A stretch of DNA of 64,000 nt from Ignavibacteria bacterium (GTDB taxonomy: Bacteria; Bacteroidota; Ignavibacteria; Kapaibacteriales; UBA4661). How positions within the stretch are numbered: the first letter of the stretch is position 1; every line of letters starts with the position of its first letter. The notes under the pieces are model-generated. The model was not told where the DNA came from and searched no databases. It saw only the letters and a list, made by a program, of their open reading frames with translations. The translations under genes were made by a program, and so were the position numbers. The stretch covers positions 1-64,000 of the forward strand of contig JAAFIV010000024.1 in assembly GCA_013298775.1 (NCBI GenBank). Reading direction: 5' to 3'. This document shows, in pieces, positions 26,692 through 35,879 of this stretch.

Positions 26692-27840
26692 ATGCCCACA
26701 TTAGTACAACGCATTGTTTCGCTTGCAAGCAGAATTGCAATAGAATTTAAGACGGGAATTTACCAGAAACTTGGGCAAGCTAACGGCATTGCTACGCTGG
26801 GTGCAGATGGCAAACTCACTAGTGCGCAACGCCCGCCCGGCATTGGTAATCTTACTCCCATTCCCTACCAAGCCGCACCAAGCCTTACAAGTTTGCGTGA
26901 TGCTTTGGTGGATGCAGGTGTGATGCTACCAATTCCTTCCTACGTTATCTCTGGCAATATTACGGGAGACATTCTTGCGGGTGTTACCCTCGAACTGCGT
27001 GATAACGGCACAAATGCTCTCGTCGCAAGTGTGGTCAGTAATGCGCTTGGGTACTACGAATTTGCTTCCCAGCTAACAGGGACGTATAAAGTTGTGCCGA
27101 GTTTGGCGCAGCACACCTTCAATCCGAGAGATGTAACGGTTAATCTTACAGCGAATGCAACAGTGAATTTTGCAGCAATGTATGTGGCGTTGCCCGCTCC
27201 GCTTTCGGTCGGACTCATTGCATGGTGGAAAATGGATGCAAAGATAGGCACAACGATTCGTAATGCTGCCAATCCTGCCCTCTACAATCTCTACTCTACC
27301 GATACGATTGTTCCAGGTGGTTTGTACGGAAACGCTCTTCAAAGCAGTACGGGTAATACATTGTTGGATAATTCTTATGCGGCTTTTCGTATTGACCAAG
27401 ATTTTACGTGGCAATGCTGGACGAAGCGAGCTATTAAGACGCAAACCTCTCTTTTCCGCATCAGTAGCAATGTTTATGGCGCGGCAGACCTTGCCGTAAA
27501 ATTCTACAACATCAGCAACGACTATTTCCTTGAACTGCAACATTCAACTTTCTCGCCGCACGTCACAACGTTTCCCGTCGCATTCACTCCCAATATTTGG
27601 GAGGCTGTTGTCATTACACATAGCACAAGTTCAAAAATCTTCACGGTATATTTCAACGGTGTTTACGTCGGTTCGGTGCCGTATAGCAATCTTAATCTTT
27701 TCGTGCATAGCATGGCAATTTTTGGAGCTGATGCTTCGGGCGCAAATGGAATGATGAATGAGTACGGTTACTGGCATCGCATTCTCACTCCGTCCCAAGT
27801 ATTGGATTTGTATAACGGCGGCGCAGGCTATACCGTTTAA
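26692..27840 (+). CDS. tail fibre with carboxypeptidase-regulatory-like and LamG-type lectin domains (third of three)
   Basis: 382 residues. The anchor MPTLVQRIVSLASRIAIEFKTG is followed by GQANGIATLGADGKL. Next comes a small Ig/carboxypeptidase-regulatory-like domain (YVISGNITGDILAGVTLELRDNGTNALV...NALGYYEFASQLTGTYKVVPS). The C-terminal ~200 residues form a LamG/concanavalin-like domain (LIAWWKMDAK...FTWQCWTKRA...WEAVVITHSTSSKIFTVYFNGVYVG). The LamG part points to binding of host surface glycans. Confidence 0.8.
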   Translation: MPTLVQRIVSLASRIAIEFKTGIYQKLGQANGIATLGADGKLTSAQRPPGIGNLTPIPYQAAPSLTSLRDALVDAGVMLPIPSYVISGNITGDILAGVTLELRDNGTNALVASVVSNALGYYEFASQLTGTYKVVPSLAQHTFNPRDVTVNLTANATVNFAAMYVALPAPLSVGLIAWWKMDAKIGTTIRNAANPALYNLYSTDTIVPGGLYGNALQSSTGNTLLDNSYAAFRIDQDFTWQCWTKRAIKTQTSLFRISSNVYGAADLAVKFYNISNDYFLELQHSTFSPHVTTFPVAFTPNIWEAVVITHSTSSKIFTVYFNGVYVGSVPYSNLNLFVHSMAIFGADASGANGMMNEYGYWHRILTPSQVLDLYNGGAGYTV

Positions 27841-27852
27841 TCAGAACAATCT

Positions 27853-28593
27853 ATGAAAACATCCACTACAGTTTCCTCGTCCTCCCCTGTCGGTGTTACA
27901 GCACAAGCATTGGCAAGGGCTGGGGTAGTTGCAGTGGCGCGGGACTTCACCATATCGCATCTCCCCAACGACGAATATTACGCTGTCCATCAAGCGAAAC
28001 GGCAGCTTGTTTTTCATCATACGGCGGGTTCGCATCGTCCTGACTGGACGGTTCATGGTTGGAATTCCGACCGTCTGGGGCGCGTTGGCACAGCGTTTCT
28101 TATCGGAGGTATCTCAACACGCAACGGCAATAATGACTGGGACGGACACATTCTGGAGGCTTTTCCGCCTGAGAACTGGGCGCATCATCTGGGCTTAAAA
28201 ACCGCACAGAATGAGGCGTTGAACAAAGCCAGCATCGGTATTGAACTTTGCAATTACGGCTATGTTACGCGAAAACGCGACGGCTCGTTTTGGAGTTATG
28301 TGAATCATCCCGTCCCAAAAGAACAGGTGGTTGATTTGGGCTATGAATGGCGGGGCTATCGCTACTGGCATTCCTACACCGATGCACAGCTAGAAGCCGC
28401 ACGGAAACTACTCTTGCAGCTTTCGGAACGCTTTACAATTTCGCTAAAAAAAACATGGTCGGCGGCAGATTTCACGGTGCAAGAGGCAGCATTACAAGGA
28501 ACGTCGGGCGTGTGGACACATTCGCAGTTCCGCGAGGACAAATTCGACTGCTACCCGCATTCGCACTTACTTCAGATGTTGAACTCGCTCTAA
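27853..28593 (+). CDS. N-acetylmuramoyl-L-alanine amidase (endolysin)
   Basis: 246 residues of the Amidase_2/PGRP family, which cleaves the lactyl-L-alanine amide bond of peptidoglycan using zinc. Visible motifs are HHTAG at residues 55-59, VGTAFLIGG, IGIELCNYG and the late THSQFREDKFDCYPH. There is no signal peptide, so it would need a holin. Small membrane protein genes follow immediately, which fits a lysis cassette. Confidence 0.88.
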   Translation: MKTSTTVSSSSPVGVTAQALARAGVVAVARDFTISHLPNDEYYAVHQAKRQLVFHHTAGSHRPDWTVHGWNSDRLGRVGTAFLIGGISTRNGNNDWDGHILEAFPPENWAHHLGLKTAQNEALNKASIGIELCNYGYVTRKRDGSFWSYVNHPVPKEQVVDLGYEWRGYRYWHSYTDAQLEAARKLLLQLSERFTISLKKTWSAADFTVQEAALQGTSGVWTHSQFREDKFDCYPHSHLLQMLNSL

Positions 28594-28611
28594 AGACACA
28601 GATAAAACGAA

Positions 28612-29163
28612 ATGCTCTTTTCAGGGCAATTTTCTATGGCACAACCCTTCCGTACTCTTATTGCGCTTTTTGCGGTACGCTTGCCTCGTCGAGCCTTCAA
28701 TCTGGTTTTTCGGTGCGACTGGCGACCGATACGCTTCATTCTGTCGTTGGTCTTTATTGGCGCGGCAATAGTACAGGCTGAGTTTGCGTTTTCACCCCAG
28801 ATGCCGACACTTGTTTCGGGTGTGTATGTGCTTGCATCGGCGACGAGTGTGATATTCACTGCATTTTACTTGTTTATTTCGACCAACGACGAAGCCGCGT
28901 ACAATGGTAGCACACTGAAAAAACGTTCCTTCATCGAACTGGGTGCGTCCTTGATATGGTTTTTGGTGGCGTTCATTGACTGGTACGCACACGAACATGA
29001 TATGATTACGTTGGATGCCGTCTCGTGGCAGCATCATCTCATTATCAATGGGATTGTCTTGCTGACGCTCGGTTGCGCGTTTTTCAATGCCTTCAGCTTT
29101 GCAACACAATCTGAATTGCAGGAAAAATATCGCACCCAAAAAAGCGGAGAGGAAAATGGATGA
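28612..29163 (+). CDS. four-helix membrane protein, candidate holin
   Basis: 183 residues with about four hydrophobic segments (near 40-58, 67-88, 105-123 and 140-160) and a charged C-terminal tail (SELQEKYRTQKSGEENG). It lies directly behind the amidase and overlaps the next gene by 8 bases. It is longer than most holins, so the role is an inference from position. Confidence 0.6.
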   Translation: MLFSGQFSMAQPFRTLIALFAVRLPRRAFNLVFRCDWRPIRFILSLVFIGAAIVQAEFAFSPQMPTLVSGVYVLASATSVIFTAFYLFISTNDEAAYNGSTLKKRSFIELGASLIWFLVAFIDWYAHEHDMITLDAVSWQHHLIINGIVLLTLGCAFFNAFSFATQSELQEKYRTQKSGEENG

Positions 29164-29695
29164 AAAACTATGGGGTTTTGTCAGCAGCGTTGGTGGAGTC
29201 AGTGGTAGTATTCTCATTGCGGTTCTCGTTGCTCACAAACTGGGCTTTTGGTCGTGGTTGAGTTCTGTTGTCAGTGCGAAAACCAGTGGCGAAGTGGCGA
29301 CCAGAGCCTTAAACGAAGCCAGTGTTTCGATTGTTGCCAGACAAGCCGAAGAAATCAAAGGTTTTCAGGCGGAAATTAAGGAACTCAAAGAAGAATTGCG
29401 GCAGGTCAAGGATGCGCACAAAAAAGAGCTTACCGCATTGGACACCGAGCAAAAAACGAAAATTGACGAACTCAAGAAAACCATTGAGGGACTTGAAGCA
29501 CAGTATGACGTAATTGTCGCGCAATTCCGCGAAGCAAAGCGAAATCAAGACCCCGACACCGCACGAATGCTGGAAGAAAACACAATATTGCGACAACGCA
29601 CCATGGACTTGGAAAAAGAATTGTCGCTTGTTCGCTTTGAGATTGACCAACTGAAAAAACTCAGGGATGATTACAACCCAACATCCAGTGATTAA
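29156..29695 (+). CDS. single-span membrane protein with long coiled coil (spanin- or holin-like)
   Basis: 179 residues: one membrane segment at about 10-32, then a long heptad-rich region (EEIKGFQAEIKELKEELRQVKDAHKKE...). The layout is like an inner-membrane spanin or an antiholin. It overlaps the gene upstream by 8 bases. A lipoprotein partner (o-spanin) was not found nearby. Confidence 0.6.
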   Translation: MDEKLWGFVSSVGGVSGSILIAVLVAHKLGFWSWLSSVVSAKTSGEVATRALNEASVSIVARQAEEIKGFQAEIKELKEELRQVKDAHKKELTALDTEQKTKIDELKKTIEGLEAQYDVIVAQFREAKRNQDPDTARMLEENTILRQRTMDLEKELSLVRFEIDQLKKLRDDYNPTSSD

Positions 29696-29716
29696 CCATC
29701 GTACCGATGAATACCA

Positions 29717-30925
29717 ATGAACAACGAAGAACGCATCATTCCCCGCATCGAAGAAGCACCAATGCTGCAACCAACGGTAAGCGACCCGCGACCCGCACAA
29801 CAGCGTGTTCTCTTGCCGCAATCGGTCGTGGCGGCAGTGCATCTGCACCACAACCGCATGAAAGAAGCAGAATTGACGCGGCTTCAGAACTTGTACGAAA
29901 GCGGAAATTTTACCGAAGAGCAAATAACTCTTCTTGCCAACGCAGGCATCATCGAACAACCAAAAAATATTTTTCAACTTTTGCAGGAGAAAAGCATGGA
30001 AGCTCTACTGGCGATGGTCGTGAACTATCTTAAAAATAACCTTCGCACAACCGTGATGGCATTCGTGTTCGTGCTGGCACAAATAGCGGCAAAGTTTCAG
30101 CTGGAATTGCCACAAGCCTTTTCCGATGTGCTGTACGCTATTAGCTACATATTCGTGTTTACCCAAGCGGACAGAAAAATTACGATGCGGATGATTGCGG
30201 GCAGCCTCCTGACGGTCTTTACGCTCTTTATCCCGATTCTTGCCGGACCATTGGGACTTGCAGCGAACCCTCTGTTGATGAATGGTCTTCTCTTTGGGCT
30301 TCAGCAGCTTGTCGCCATTTTGCTTAAAGAACAGCCCGAATTGCAAGAAGTGGCGCGGCGTACAGGAGCATTGCCCACGCAAGCCACAGCAATACTTGTT
30401 GTTGGGTTGTTATTCTTTTCTATGCCAGCCGTCGCGCAGGAAACGCCGTGCAATCGTATTCCGTCGTCATTTCGGGTGCATGGCACAGAAATCTCCGTCC
30501 GCTTCGACAGTGCTGCGTGCGAAAAAGCCGATGCGTGGGGCTTGTACGACCATCACCGCGCCCTTATTCGCTTGAATGAAACAGACCTCTACTCGGCAGA
30601 CCGCTTGTCAGAGACGTTTTACCACGAAATGACCCATTGCCTCTTGCTTTCGATTGAATACGACAGCCTCAGTAGTGATGAGGTGTTTGTCGCACGATTT
30701 TCCCGTGTCTTGCGCCAGGCAGTGTGTACCTTTCGCTATCCCGAAGAACTCTTACTACAACCCCGCACGGGAAATACACCCCTACGCCGTTCAACTATTC
30801 CGCAGCGAGGGCTTCCCTCAAGGTTTCCCTCAGGGCTTCCCTCAAGGCAAAAGCAACGATACCGCGAACCCGCTCCAAGCGTTCAATCAAGCCTTTCGCG
30901 TTTTGCGGAGATTGGCGCGGAGTAA
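29717..30925 (+). CDS. membrane protein fused to HExxH metallopeptidase-like domain, probably frameshifted near its end
   Basis: 402 residues as read. Residues 100-200 hold three hydrophobic segments. A signal-like segment (AILVVGLLFFSMPAVAQ, about 220-237) leads into a domain with FYHEMTHCLL, an HExxH zinc-peptidase motif, followed by SSDEVFVARFSRVLRQAV. This resembles the small metallopeptidases found near phage lysis genes. After about 30740 a different frame looks more protein-like (YYNPAREIHPYAVQLFR..., GFPQ repeats, NPLQAFNQAFRVLRRLARS) and ends at 31022, overlapping the next ATG. A one-base shift in the gene or an assembly error is therefore likely. Confidence 0.6.
   Translation: MNNEERIIPRIEEAPMLQPTVSDPRPAQQRVLLPQSVVAAVHLHHNRMKEAELTRLQNLYESGNFTEEQITLLANAGIIEQPKNIFQLLQEKSMEALLAMVVNYLKNNLRTTVMAFVFVLAQIAAKFQLELPQAFSDVLYAISYIFVFTQADRKITMRMIAGSLLTVFTLFIPILAGPLGLAANPLLMNGLLFGLQQLVAILLKEQPELQEVARRTGALPTQATAILVVGLLFFSMPAVAQETPCNRIPSSFRVHGTEISVRFDSAACEKADAWGLYDHHRALIRLNETDLYSADRLSETFYHEMTHCLLLSIEYDSLSSDEVFVARFSRVLRQAVCTFRYPEELLLQPRTGNTPLRRSTIPQRGLPSRFPSGLPSRQKQRYREPAPSVQSSLSRFAEIGAE
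30806..30846 (+). repeat. three 12-bp tandem repeats in coding sequence
   Basis: GGCTTCCCTCAA, GGTTTCCCTCAG and GGCTTCCCTCAA follow each other. They encode GFPQ repeats in the frame that continues to 31022 and LPSR/FPSG in the other. Slippage here or just upstream could account for the apparent frame change. Confidence 0.85.
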
Positions 30926-31018
30926 TCCGTTTAGTTTCTCCTCCGACACCCTCGACGACCAAGAAACGGAAGTCCAACGATTGACCATTACGATTCCTTT
31001 ACGACTTTTTTCAATACC

Positions 31019-31420
31019 ATGACTACCCCGAACACCGCACCAAAACACGCCCCGCCGATAGACGCAAGCAACTTGACGCTGCTGCTTTCTGCCCGCATGG
31101 ATGAATTGCACAACGTTCCGCTTGTCGTCAAAATAGCCGACACACCGCATACCGTCTATCGTTTTGTGCATTTTTCGTACCACGATGCCGTAGCACGGAC
31201 GCTGCATCTTCGGGCAACAACAGGTATTGCCTACCTTGATGAAATGCTGCATCCACTCACCCGCACCGATGCAGGTCTGGCGAAAAAGGTTCTCCTTCAG
31301 TACACCGACCCAGACGGTGCGGAAAAGCAAGCATTGATAACAGGTCTGGACGAAAAGCAACACTACCGCGACAAGACGGGTGAGCATCCAGCAGTGCTTC
31401 TCAGCATAGCCGATGCCTAG
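31019..31420 (+). CDS. hypothetical phage protein
   Basis: 133 residues. The ATG overlaps a TGA of the alternative upstream frame (ATGA). The product has a disordered start (Thr/Pro/Ala), then a beta-rich domain (LVVKIADTPHTVYRFVHFSYHDAVARTLHLRATTGIAYLDEM). No family recognised. It lies between the lysis block and the adhesin genes. Confidence 0.6.
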   Translation: MTTPNTAPKHAPPIDASNLTLLLSARMDELHNVPLVVKIADTPHTVYRFVHFSYHDAVARTLHLRATTGIAYLDEMLHPLTRTDAGLAKKVLLQYTDPDGAEKQALITGLDEKQHYRDKTGEHPAVLLSIADA

Positions 31421-31496
31421 CTGGTGCATAGCTGGTACATAGAGTGAATCACGTTCTTCGGTACATTTAGACTCACGATTCTCAGAGATTTACACG

Positions 31497-33128
31497 ATGA
31501 ATATCTTCATTCACATTATTCGTGAGAAACTGGATAAATCTCGTTTTAACGACATTATTGGTCTTCGTCAGTTATTCCCGCTCGGTACAGGTTTCTTAAA
31601 AGCTACCCAAACATCATTTGAGGTCGTGCCTGATGCAGGGACAGGCGGCGGTCAGCAGTATTTCGAGGAAGTATTCAATATCACCCAAGAAAATACGATT
31701 CCTCAATTAACATTTACACCGAAGTTTGCGACAAAAGAAGTCTGGATGACGATTGGAAGTGGCTGGGTGAAACACTCGGTAAGAGAAGGCGGTTTTTCGG
31801 TAAATACTGCAACCCGCACCGTTACAGTCGCGCCGGGCGGAGAATATCGAATACAAGTGGGCTGGCAAGTAACAATGCGCTATGCAACGGATGATGTGAT
31901 TGTTGCGCCGAATATCACTAACGTCGCACCAAGTACCGCAACAGTCGGACAGACCGTAACGCTGACGGGTGTTGGGTTTACGGCAAATATGGTTGTTCGT
32001 TTAGGCGGGCAAATCGTGAGTGCCAATGTACTCAGTGCAACGCAAGCAACATTCGTCATTCCGCCGTTGCTCTTTGCCAATTCAACGATAGATGTACAAA
32101 ACATTATCGGTGCTGATTCGGATACGAGTTTCACCTTTACCCCGCCTGTGCCGACCATCACGAGCTTCGCGCCCGTTACGGCTCTTGCAAGCTCGACAGT
32201 CGTCATAATGGGAACAAACTTCTACGGCACACCAACGGTGCGCTTTGGCGGGGTTATTTCGCCAACGGTGGTCATAAATTCACCGACGCAAATTACCGCA
32301 ACGGTGCCAAGTTCAGGGGCGAGTGGTGCAATTACAGTCGAAACGCTGTATGGAACTGCTTCGCGGAACGGTTTTACGTGGAAACATCCCGCGCCGACGA
32401 TTACCAATTTCACGCCAAACATCGCGCTAAATGGTGCATCAGTCGTGATTACAGGAACAAATTTTATCAATGTTTCGCTTGTGCAGTTTGGCGGGGTGAA
32501 TGCTGCATCGTTTGTGGTTAATTCGCCAACGCAAATCACTGCAACGGTCAGTACTGGTGCGACAGGCGCGGTAACGGTTACGAATCCGGGCGGTACGGCT
32601 TCGGCGAATGGTTTTACGTTCCAATCAATTATCATACTACCCTTCCCGTCTGTTGCTGGGAACCGCTTGGCAACAGGCTTTGCAGGCACGTTGGCAAATG
32701 GTGTAACTTACATCATTCGCGCCTCGAAAGACCAGTACAACAATCGTTGGCAGGCATTTGATGACCCCGCAGCTTCGGGTAGTTCGTATTGGTACGCTGT
32801 AGGAACAACTTCCGTTGATGAATGGATAGAGATTGAGTTTTCTGTACCTGTGCTTGTTGGCAGCGTGGATATTATTCCCTATCCGTCAGGGTATCAACCA
32901 CGCGATTTTCGTTTTTTGCTGGCGGACATACACAATCCAGCAGGGACAGGATACAGCACTGCTTTCACAACGACAAACCAAACATGGGTCGGTAATTTTG
33001 GCGAAACAAAAAATTATGTTATTCCCGCAGCAAACCGCCAAGCGCGAAAGATATTCCGCATGGCGATAACAGCTTCCGTGAGTTACGGCAACTCCCCCGC
33101 AATCTACTCTATCATTCTGAAGCCATAA
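31497..33128 (+). CDS. phage adhesin with three IPT/TIG domains and a C-terminal discoidin-like domain
   Basis: 543 residues. After an N-terminal attachment region come three IPT/TIG Ig-like repeats: PNITNVAPSTATVGQTVTLTG, PTITSFAPVTALASSTVVIMG and PTITNFTPNIALNGASVVITG. Each continues with the typical F-GG...(S)PTQITATVP pattern. The last ~180 residues (WQAFDDPAASGSSYWYAVGTTSVDEWIEIEFSVPVLVGSVDIIPYPSGYQPRDFRFLLAD) resemble an F5/8 type C (discoidin) carbohydrate-binding domain. Likely a tail side-fibre or capsid decoration that binds host sugars. The stop overlaps the next start. Confidence 0.8.
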   Translation: MNIFIHIIREKLDKSRFNDIIGLRQLFPLGTGFLKATQTSFEVVPDAGTGGGQQYFEEVFNITQENTIPQLTFTPKFATKEVWMTIGSGWVKHSVREGGFSVNTATRTVTVAPGGEYRIQVGWQVTMRYATDDVIVAPNITNVAPSTATVGQTVTLTGVGFTANMVVRLGGQIVSANVLSATQATFVIPPLLFANSTIDVQNIIGADSDTSFTFTPPVPTITSFAPVTALASSTVVIMGTNFYGTPTVRFGGVISPTVVINSPTQITATVPSSGASGAITVETLYGTASRNGFTWKHPAPTITNFTPNIALNGASVVITGTNFINVSLVQFGGVNAASFVVNSPTQITATVSTGATGAVTVTNPGGTASANGFTFQSIIILPFPSVAGNRLATGFAGTLANGVTYIIRASKDQYNNRWQAFDDPAASGSSYWYAVGTTSVDEWIEIEFSVPVLVGSVDIIPYPSGYQPRDFRFLLADIHNPAGTGYSTAFTTTNQTWVGNFGETKNYVIPAANRQARKIFRMAITASVSYGNSPAIYSIILKP

Positions 33129-34915
33129 TGCCGCAACCGTTTCAATACATACCACTTTCCATTATTGAACCGATTCAGCTCTCGAATCTGGCACAGTCGG
33201 GCGCACTTATCAATAATACGCCCGTTTGGGACGGTATGCAATGGGTGCGTTCCAATCCGATGGCGGCGTTTCAAGCGGGAGTGTACTTGGGGCGCGTGTC
33301 AGAACTGAACGTAACAGGTGCCGCAACAGCAACCGTGACGGGCGGAAACCGCATGAACATTAACGTTAATACAAGTGGTGTAACGATTCAGGGTTCGCCA
33401 ATTTCAACACTGGTTATGGGACTGGGAATGCAAGCAAATATCTCTGGTGCAACAGCATTCTTGTCAGCACCAGGCGTTGGTGCTTCGTACACGCATCCGA
33501 GCTATAATTCCTTTGCTTTTGAACCAAATGTTTCTGGCTCACAAATTACTCTTCCAGCTATTTACACAGATAGTATCGGCAGCGTGAGCAACATTTTTCA
33601 GCGTGTTTTTATCTTGCCAAGTGGCACGGGTGGCGTTTTCGTCAATGGAACAGGTCCGTACACAAGCATACAAACAGGAACGGGCTTGACGGCAAGCGGT
33701 AACGTTATCAGCGCGGCGGCAAGCGGAGCCACAACGCTCACCCATGCAGGCTTTGGAAGCCCCTTATTTACAGGCTTCCAGCCGAATTACACCATGAAGG
33801 GACTGCGCAGCTTGTCGTCAGGCTTGACCATCAGCGACACGGGCAGCACCCTTGATTTCACACTCACCGGTGGCGGCGCGGGCGGCGTAAACGTGTGGAG
33901 CAACGGCAATTCTATTGGTGTCGTACAAAACATCAATTTTGTTGGCTTCGGAAGCATTTTCAATGGTGGGAATCTTGCTGTTGTGAATGCACCTCCAAGC
34001 AGTGGCGGCGGCGGTGTAAACGTGAATTTCTCTGGTCCGTTCACCAATCTCACCTTTGCGGGTGCGGGTGTTTCGGTGGTCGGTAGTACGATAACGATTC
34101 CGGGCGCAAGCGGTGGTTCGGCGGGTATTGCGATTTTGAATAACAGCGTATTTTTTATGAATGCTGTTACCACACTGGACATCTGGGGTGGCACCTTGCA
34201 GAATATCGCACCTGGTTTTGCACGCCTTGTACTGCCTTCGGGTGCTGGCGGTGGGATTACGGGTATTCAAATTAACAACGCGGGAAATTATCCCAATATC
34301 AATTTTTTTGGCTCAGGAGTTTCCGTCTCAGGAAACAACGTAACTATCTTTGGCGCAAGTTCAGGGCTTACAGGCATCACCGCAAACGGCTTGGTCATTA
34401 GCACGAACACCGTGCAGTTGAATCTTGCGAATTTCTCCTCTCCAGGAGCCATGCCCGCTTTGAATGGTAGTACAATCTCGTATCTGGCAGGCGATGGCTT
34501 TTGGCGAACGATTCCAAGCGGTGGGGGCTTGCCGAGTGGCATCAGCGGCGATATTCTGTGGCACAATGGCACAACGTGGGCGAGAGATTCAGGGATGATG
34601 GTTGATAACCAAAGTGCGTTCTTTGGCGGGTATCGCTTGGCGGCGCGAGGAGCATCTCCTACATACGGTCTCAGTTTTACCGTAGGCAGCACCTATTTGA
34701 AGTCATCGTCGCACACAAATATTTTAGCGGAAGCAGATTTACGCTTAGGCGGCGTACTAGCAATCGAATTTACAGGCGGCGAATCGCGCTTCAAAACAAC
34801 GCGCATGGGCTTTTTTAACATGGCACCAGTAACCAAACCGACCGTTGTCTTCGGCAGCCTTGAGTCCCTTATGTTCGCTTTAAGCGGGCTTGGGCTTATT
34901 CATATTCAGTTCTAA
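33128..34915 (+). CDS. long tail fibre, glycine-rich
   Basis: 595 residues of low-complexity beta-helical repeats rich in Gly, Ser, Asn and Thr. Short units recur, e.g. GGGVNVNFSGPFTNLTFAGAGVSVVGSTITIPGASGG and GGGITGIQINNAGNYPNINFFGSGVSVSGNNVTIFGASSG. This is typical of trimeric tail-fibre shafts. The C-terminal ~120 residues (SFTVGSTYLKSSSHTNILAEADLRLGGVLAIEF) probably form the tip. The internal repeats make this gene prone to recombination. Confidence 0.75.
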   Translation: MPQPFQYIPLSIIEPIQLSNLAQSGALINNTPVWDGMQWVRSNPMAAFQAGVYLGRVSELNVTGAATATVTGGNRMNINVNTSGVTIQGSPISTLVMGLGMQANISGATAFLSAPGVGASYTHPSYNSFAFEPNVSGSQITLPAIYTDSIGSVSNIFQRVFILPSGTGGVFVNGTGPYTSIQTGTGLTASGNVISAAASGATTLTHAGFGSPLFTGFQPNYTMKGLRSLSSGLTISDTGSTLDFTLTGGGAGGVNVWSNGNSIGVVQNINFVGFGSIFNGGNLAVVNAPPSSGGGGVNVNFSGPFTNLTFAGAGVSVVGSTITIPGASGGSAGIAILNNSVFFMNAVTTLDIWGGTLQNIAPGFARLVLPSGAGGGITGIQINNAGNYPNINFFGSGVSVSGNNVTIFGASSGLTGITANGLVISTNTVQLNLANFSSPGAMPALNGSTISYLAGDGFWRTIPSGGGLPSGISGDILWHNGTTWARDSGMMVDNQSAFFGGYRLAARGASPTYGLSFTVGSTYLKSSSHTNILAEADLRLGGVLAIEFTGGESRFKTTRMGFFNMAPVTKPTVVFGSLESLMFALSGLGLIHIQF

Positions 34916-34939
34916 CTTCTTAAACCTTGAAATGTAACT

Positions 34940-35443
34940 ATGGAAAACCCAAGCACTCCTAAACGCCTTGTTACGGGCATTGAAGCGTATCGTGCTGCCA
35001 AAAAAGCGGGACGTATTCGCATTATCCCGACAAGCGACAATTTCGGTAATTCTCTTCTTGCTATTGAGCAAGATATTACCGACCCCTTCACCGAAGAGCG
35101 TTCTATCAATGTTCTCGGTAACATCAACACGGAAAACATTCGCAAAGGACGGGAACATCTTGAAAAAATGATGAACGAAGGCGACAATAATATCCCAAAT
35201 GAACTCGGAGTACAGCAGCTTCTCAAAAATGCGGAAAGTTCTCGCAAACAAGCAGAAGAATCCACGCGCCAAGCAGAAGCACGTAAATTAGCATTTCAAG
35301 ACCGTTTGGCAGACATGGACGCGATGCTTGCTGATGCCTTAGCGGTGGAGGAAAAAGCGAAAGCCGACTACGAAGCACGATTGGCAGAAGACTCAGAAGC
35401 CGTCAAAAAAATGATTGCGGACAAATCGAAAAAAGCCGTGTAG
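34940..35443 (+). CDS. hypothetical protein with C-terminal coiled coil
   Basis: 167 residues. The N-terminal part (AKKAGRIRIIPTSDNFGNSLLAIEQDITDPFTEERSINVLG) is not recognised. From about residue 90 a charged coiled coil follows (SSRKQAEESTRQAEARKLAFQDRLADMDAMLADALAVEEKAKADYEARL). Last gene of the rightward tail/fibre block; a strong terminator follows. Confidence 0.65.
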   Translation: MENPSTPKRLVTGIEAYRAAKKAGRIRIIPTSDNFGNSLLAIEQDITDPFTEERSINVLGNINTENIRKGREHLEKMMNEGDNNIPNELGVQQLLKNAESSRKQAEESTRQAEARKLAFQDRLADMDAMLADALAVEEKAKADYEARLAEDSEAVKKMIADKSKKAV

Positions 35444-35512
35444 CAGAGAGAATAGCAGACCCCAGTCAAAAAAACTCCCCTCACGCACGGGCACACTCCC
35501 TCGTGCAAGCAT

Positions 35513-35560
35513 AAACGCCGTCAGTTCAATGTTTAGGGCGAAACTGATGGCGTTTTTATT
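35513..35560 (+). terminator. intrinsic terminator of the late/tail block
   Basis: AAACGCCGTCAGTT (35513-35526) pairs with AACTGATGGCGTTT (35542-35555), one mismatch, followed by TTATTTTT. A weaker stem (GCACG/CGTGC) precedes it. It separates the rightward tail genes from the convergent leftward replication block. Confidence 0.85.
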
Positions 35561-35879
35561 TTTCTTCCGCAGAGGGTTTACGTATCGGTACAATTCCAAA
35601 ACGAGCGGCAAACAGTTCCCTATCCTCCAGAGAGCAAGCGACAAGATAGCTCACTACTTTTTCGGTGTATTCATTGAGCTTGTCAATTTGGTCATCCTTT
35701 TGTTCAAGAGCTTTATGGAGTTCTGTTATTGATTTCTCGCGGCGGTCGAGTTCTTCCTGATATGCCGATACAAGGTGATTACTTCGCGTGATGTCGTTTC
35801 GTAACGTGATGGATTCACGTTCTAACTCCTTGCAACGGCGTTTGGCTTCGATGAGTTCATATCGTTCTTGGTCGGTCAT
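35556..35879 (-). CDS. small coiled-coil protein, end of replication operon
   Basis: 107 residues, nearly all helical heptads (ERYELIEAKRRCKELERESITLRNDITRSNHLVSAYQEELDRREKSITELHKALEQKDDQIDKLNEY). The ATG overlaps the stop of the upstream gene (ATGA at 35876). Last gene of the leftward operon. Function unknown. Confidence 0.7.
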   Translation of the reverse strand: MTDQERYELIEAKRRCKELERESITLRNDITRSNHLVSAYQEELDRREKSITELHKALEQKDDQIDKLNEYTEKVVSYLVACSLEDRELFAARFGIVPIRKPSAEEK

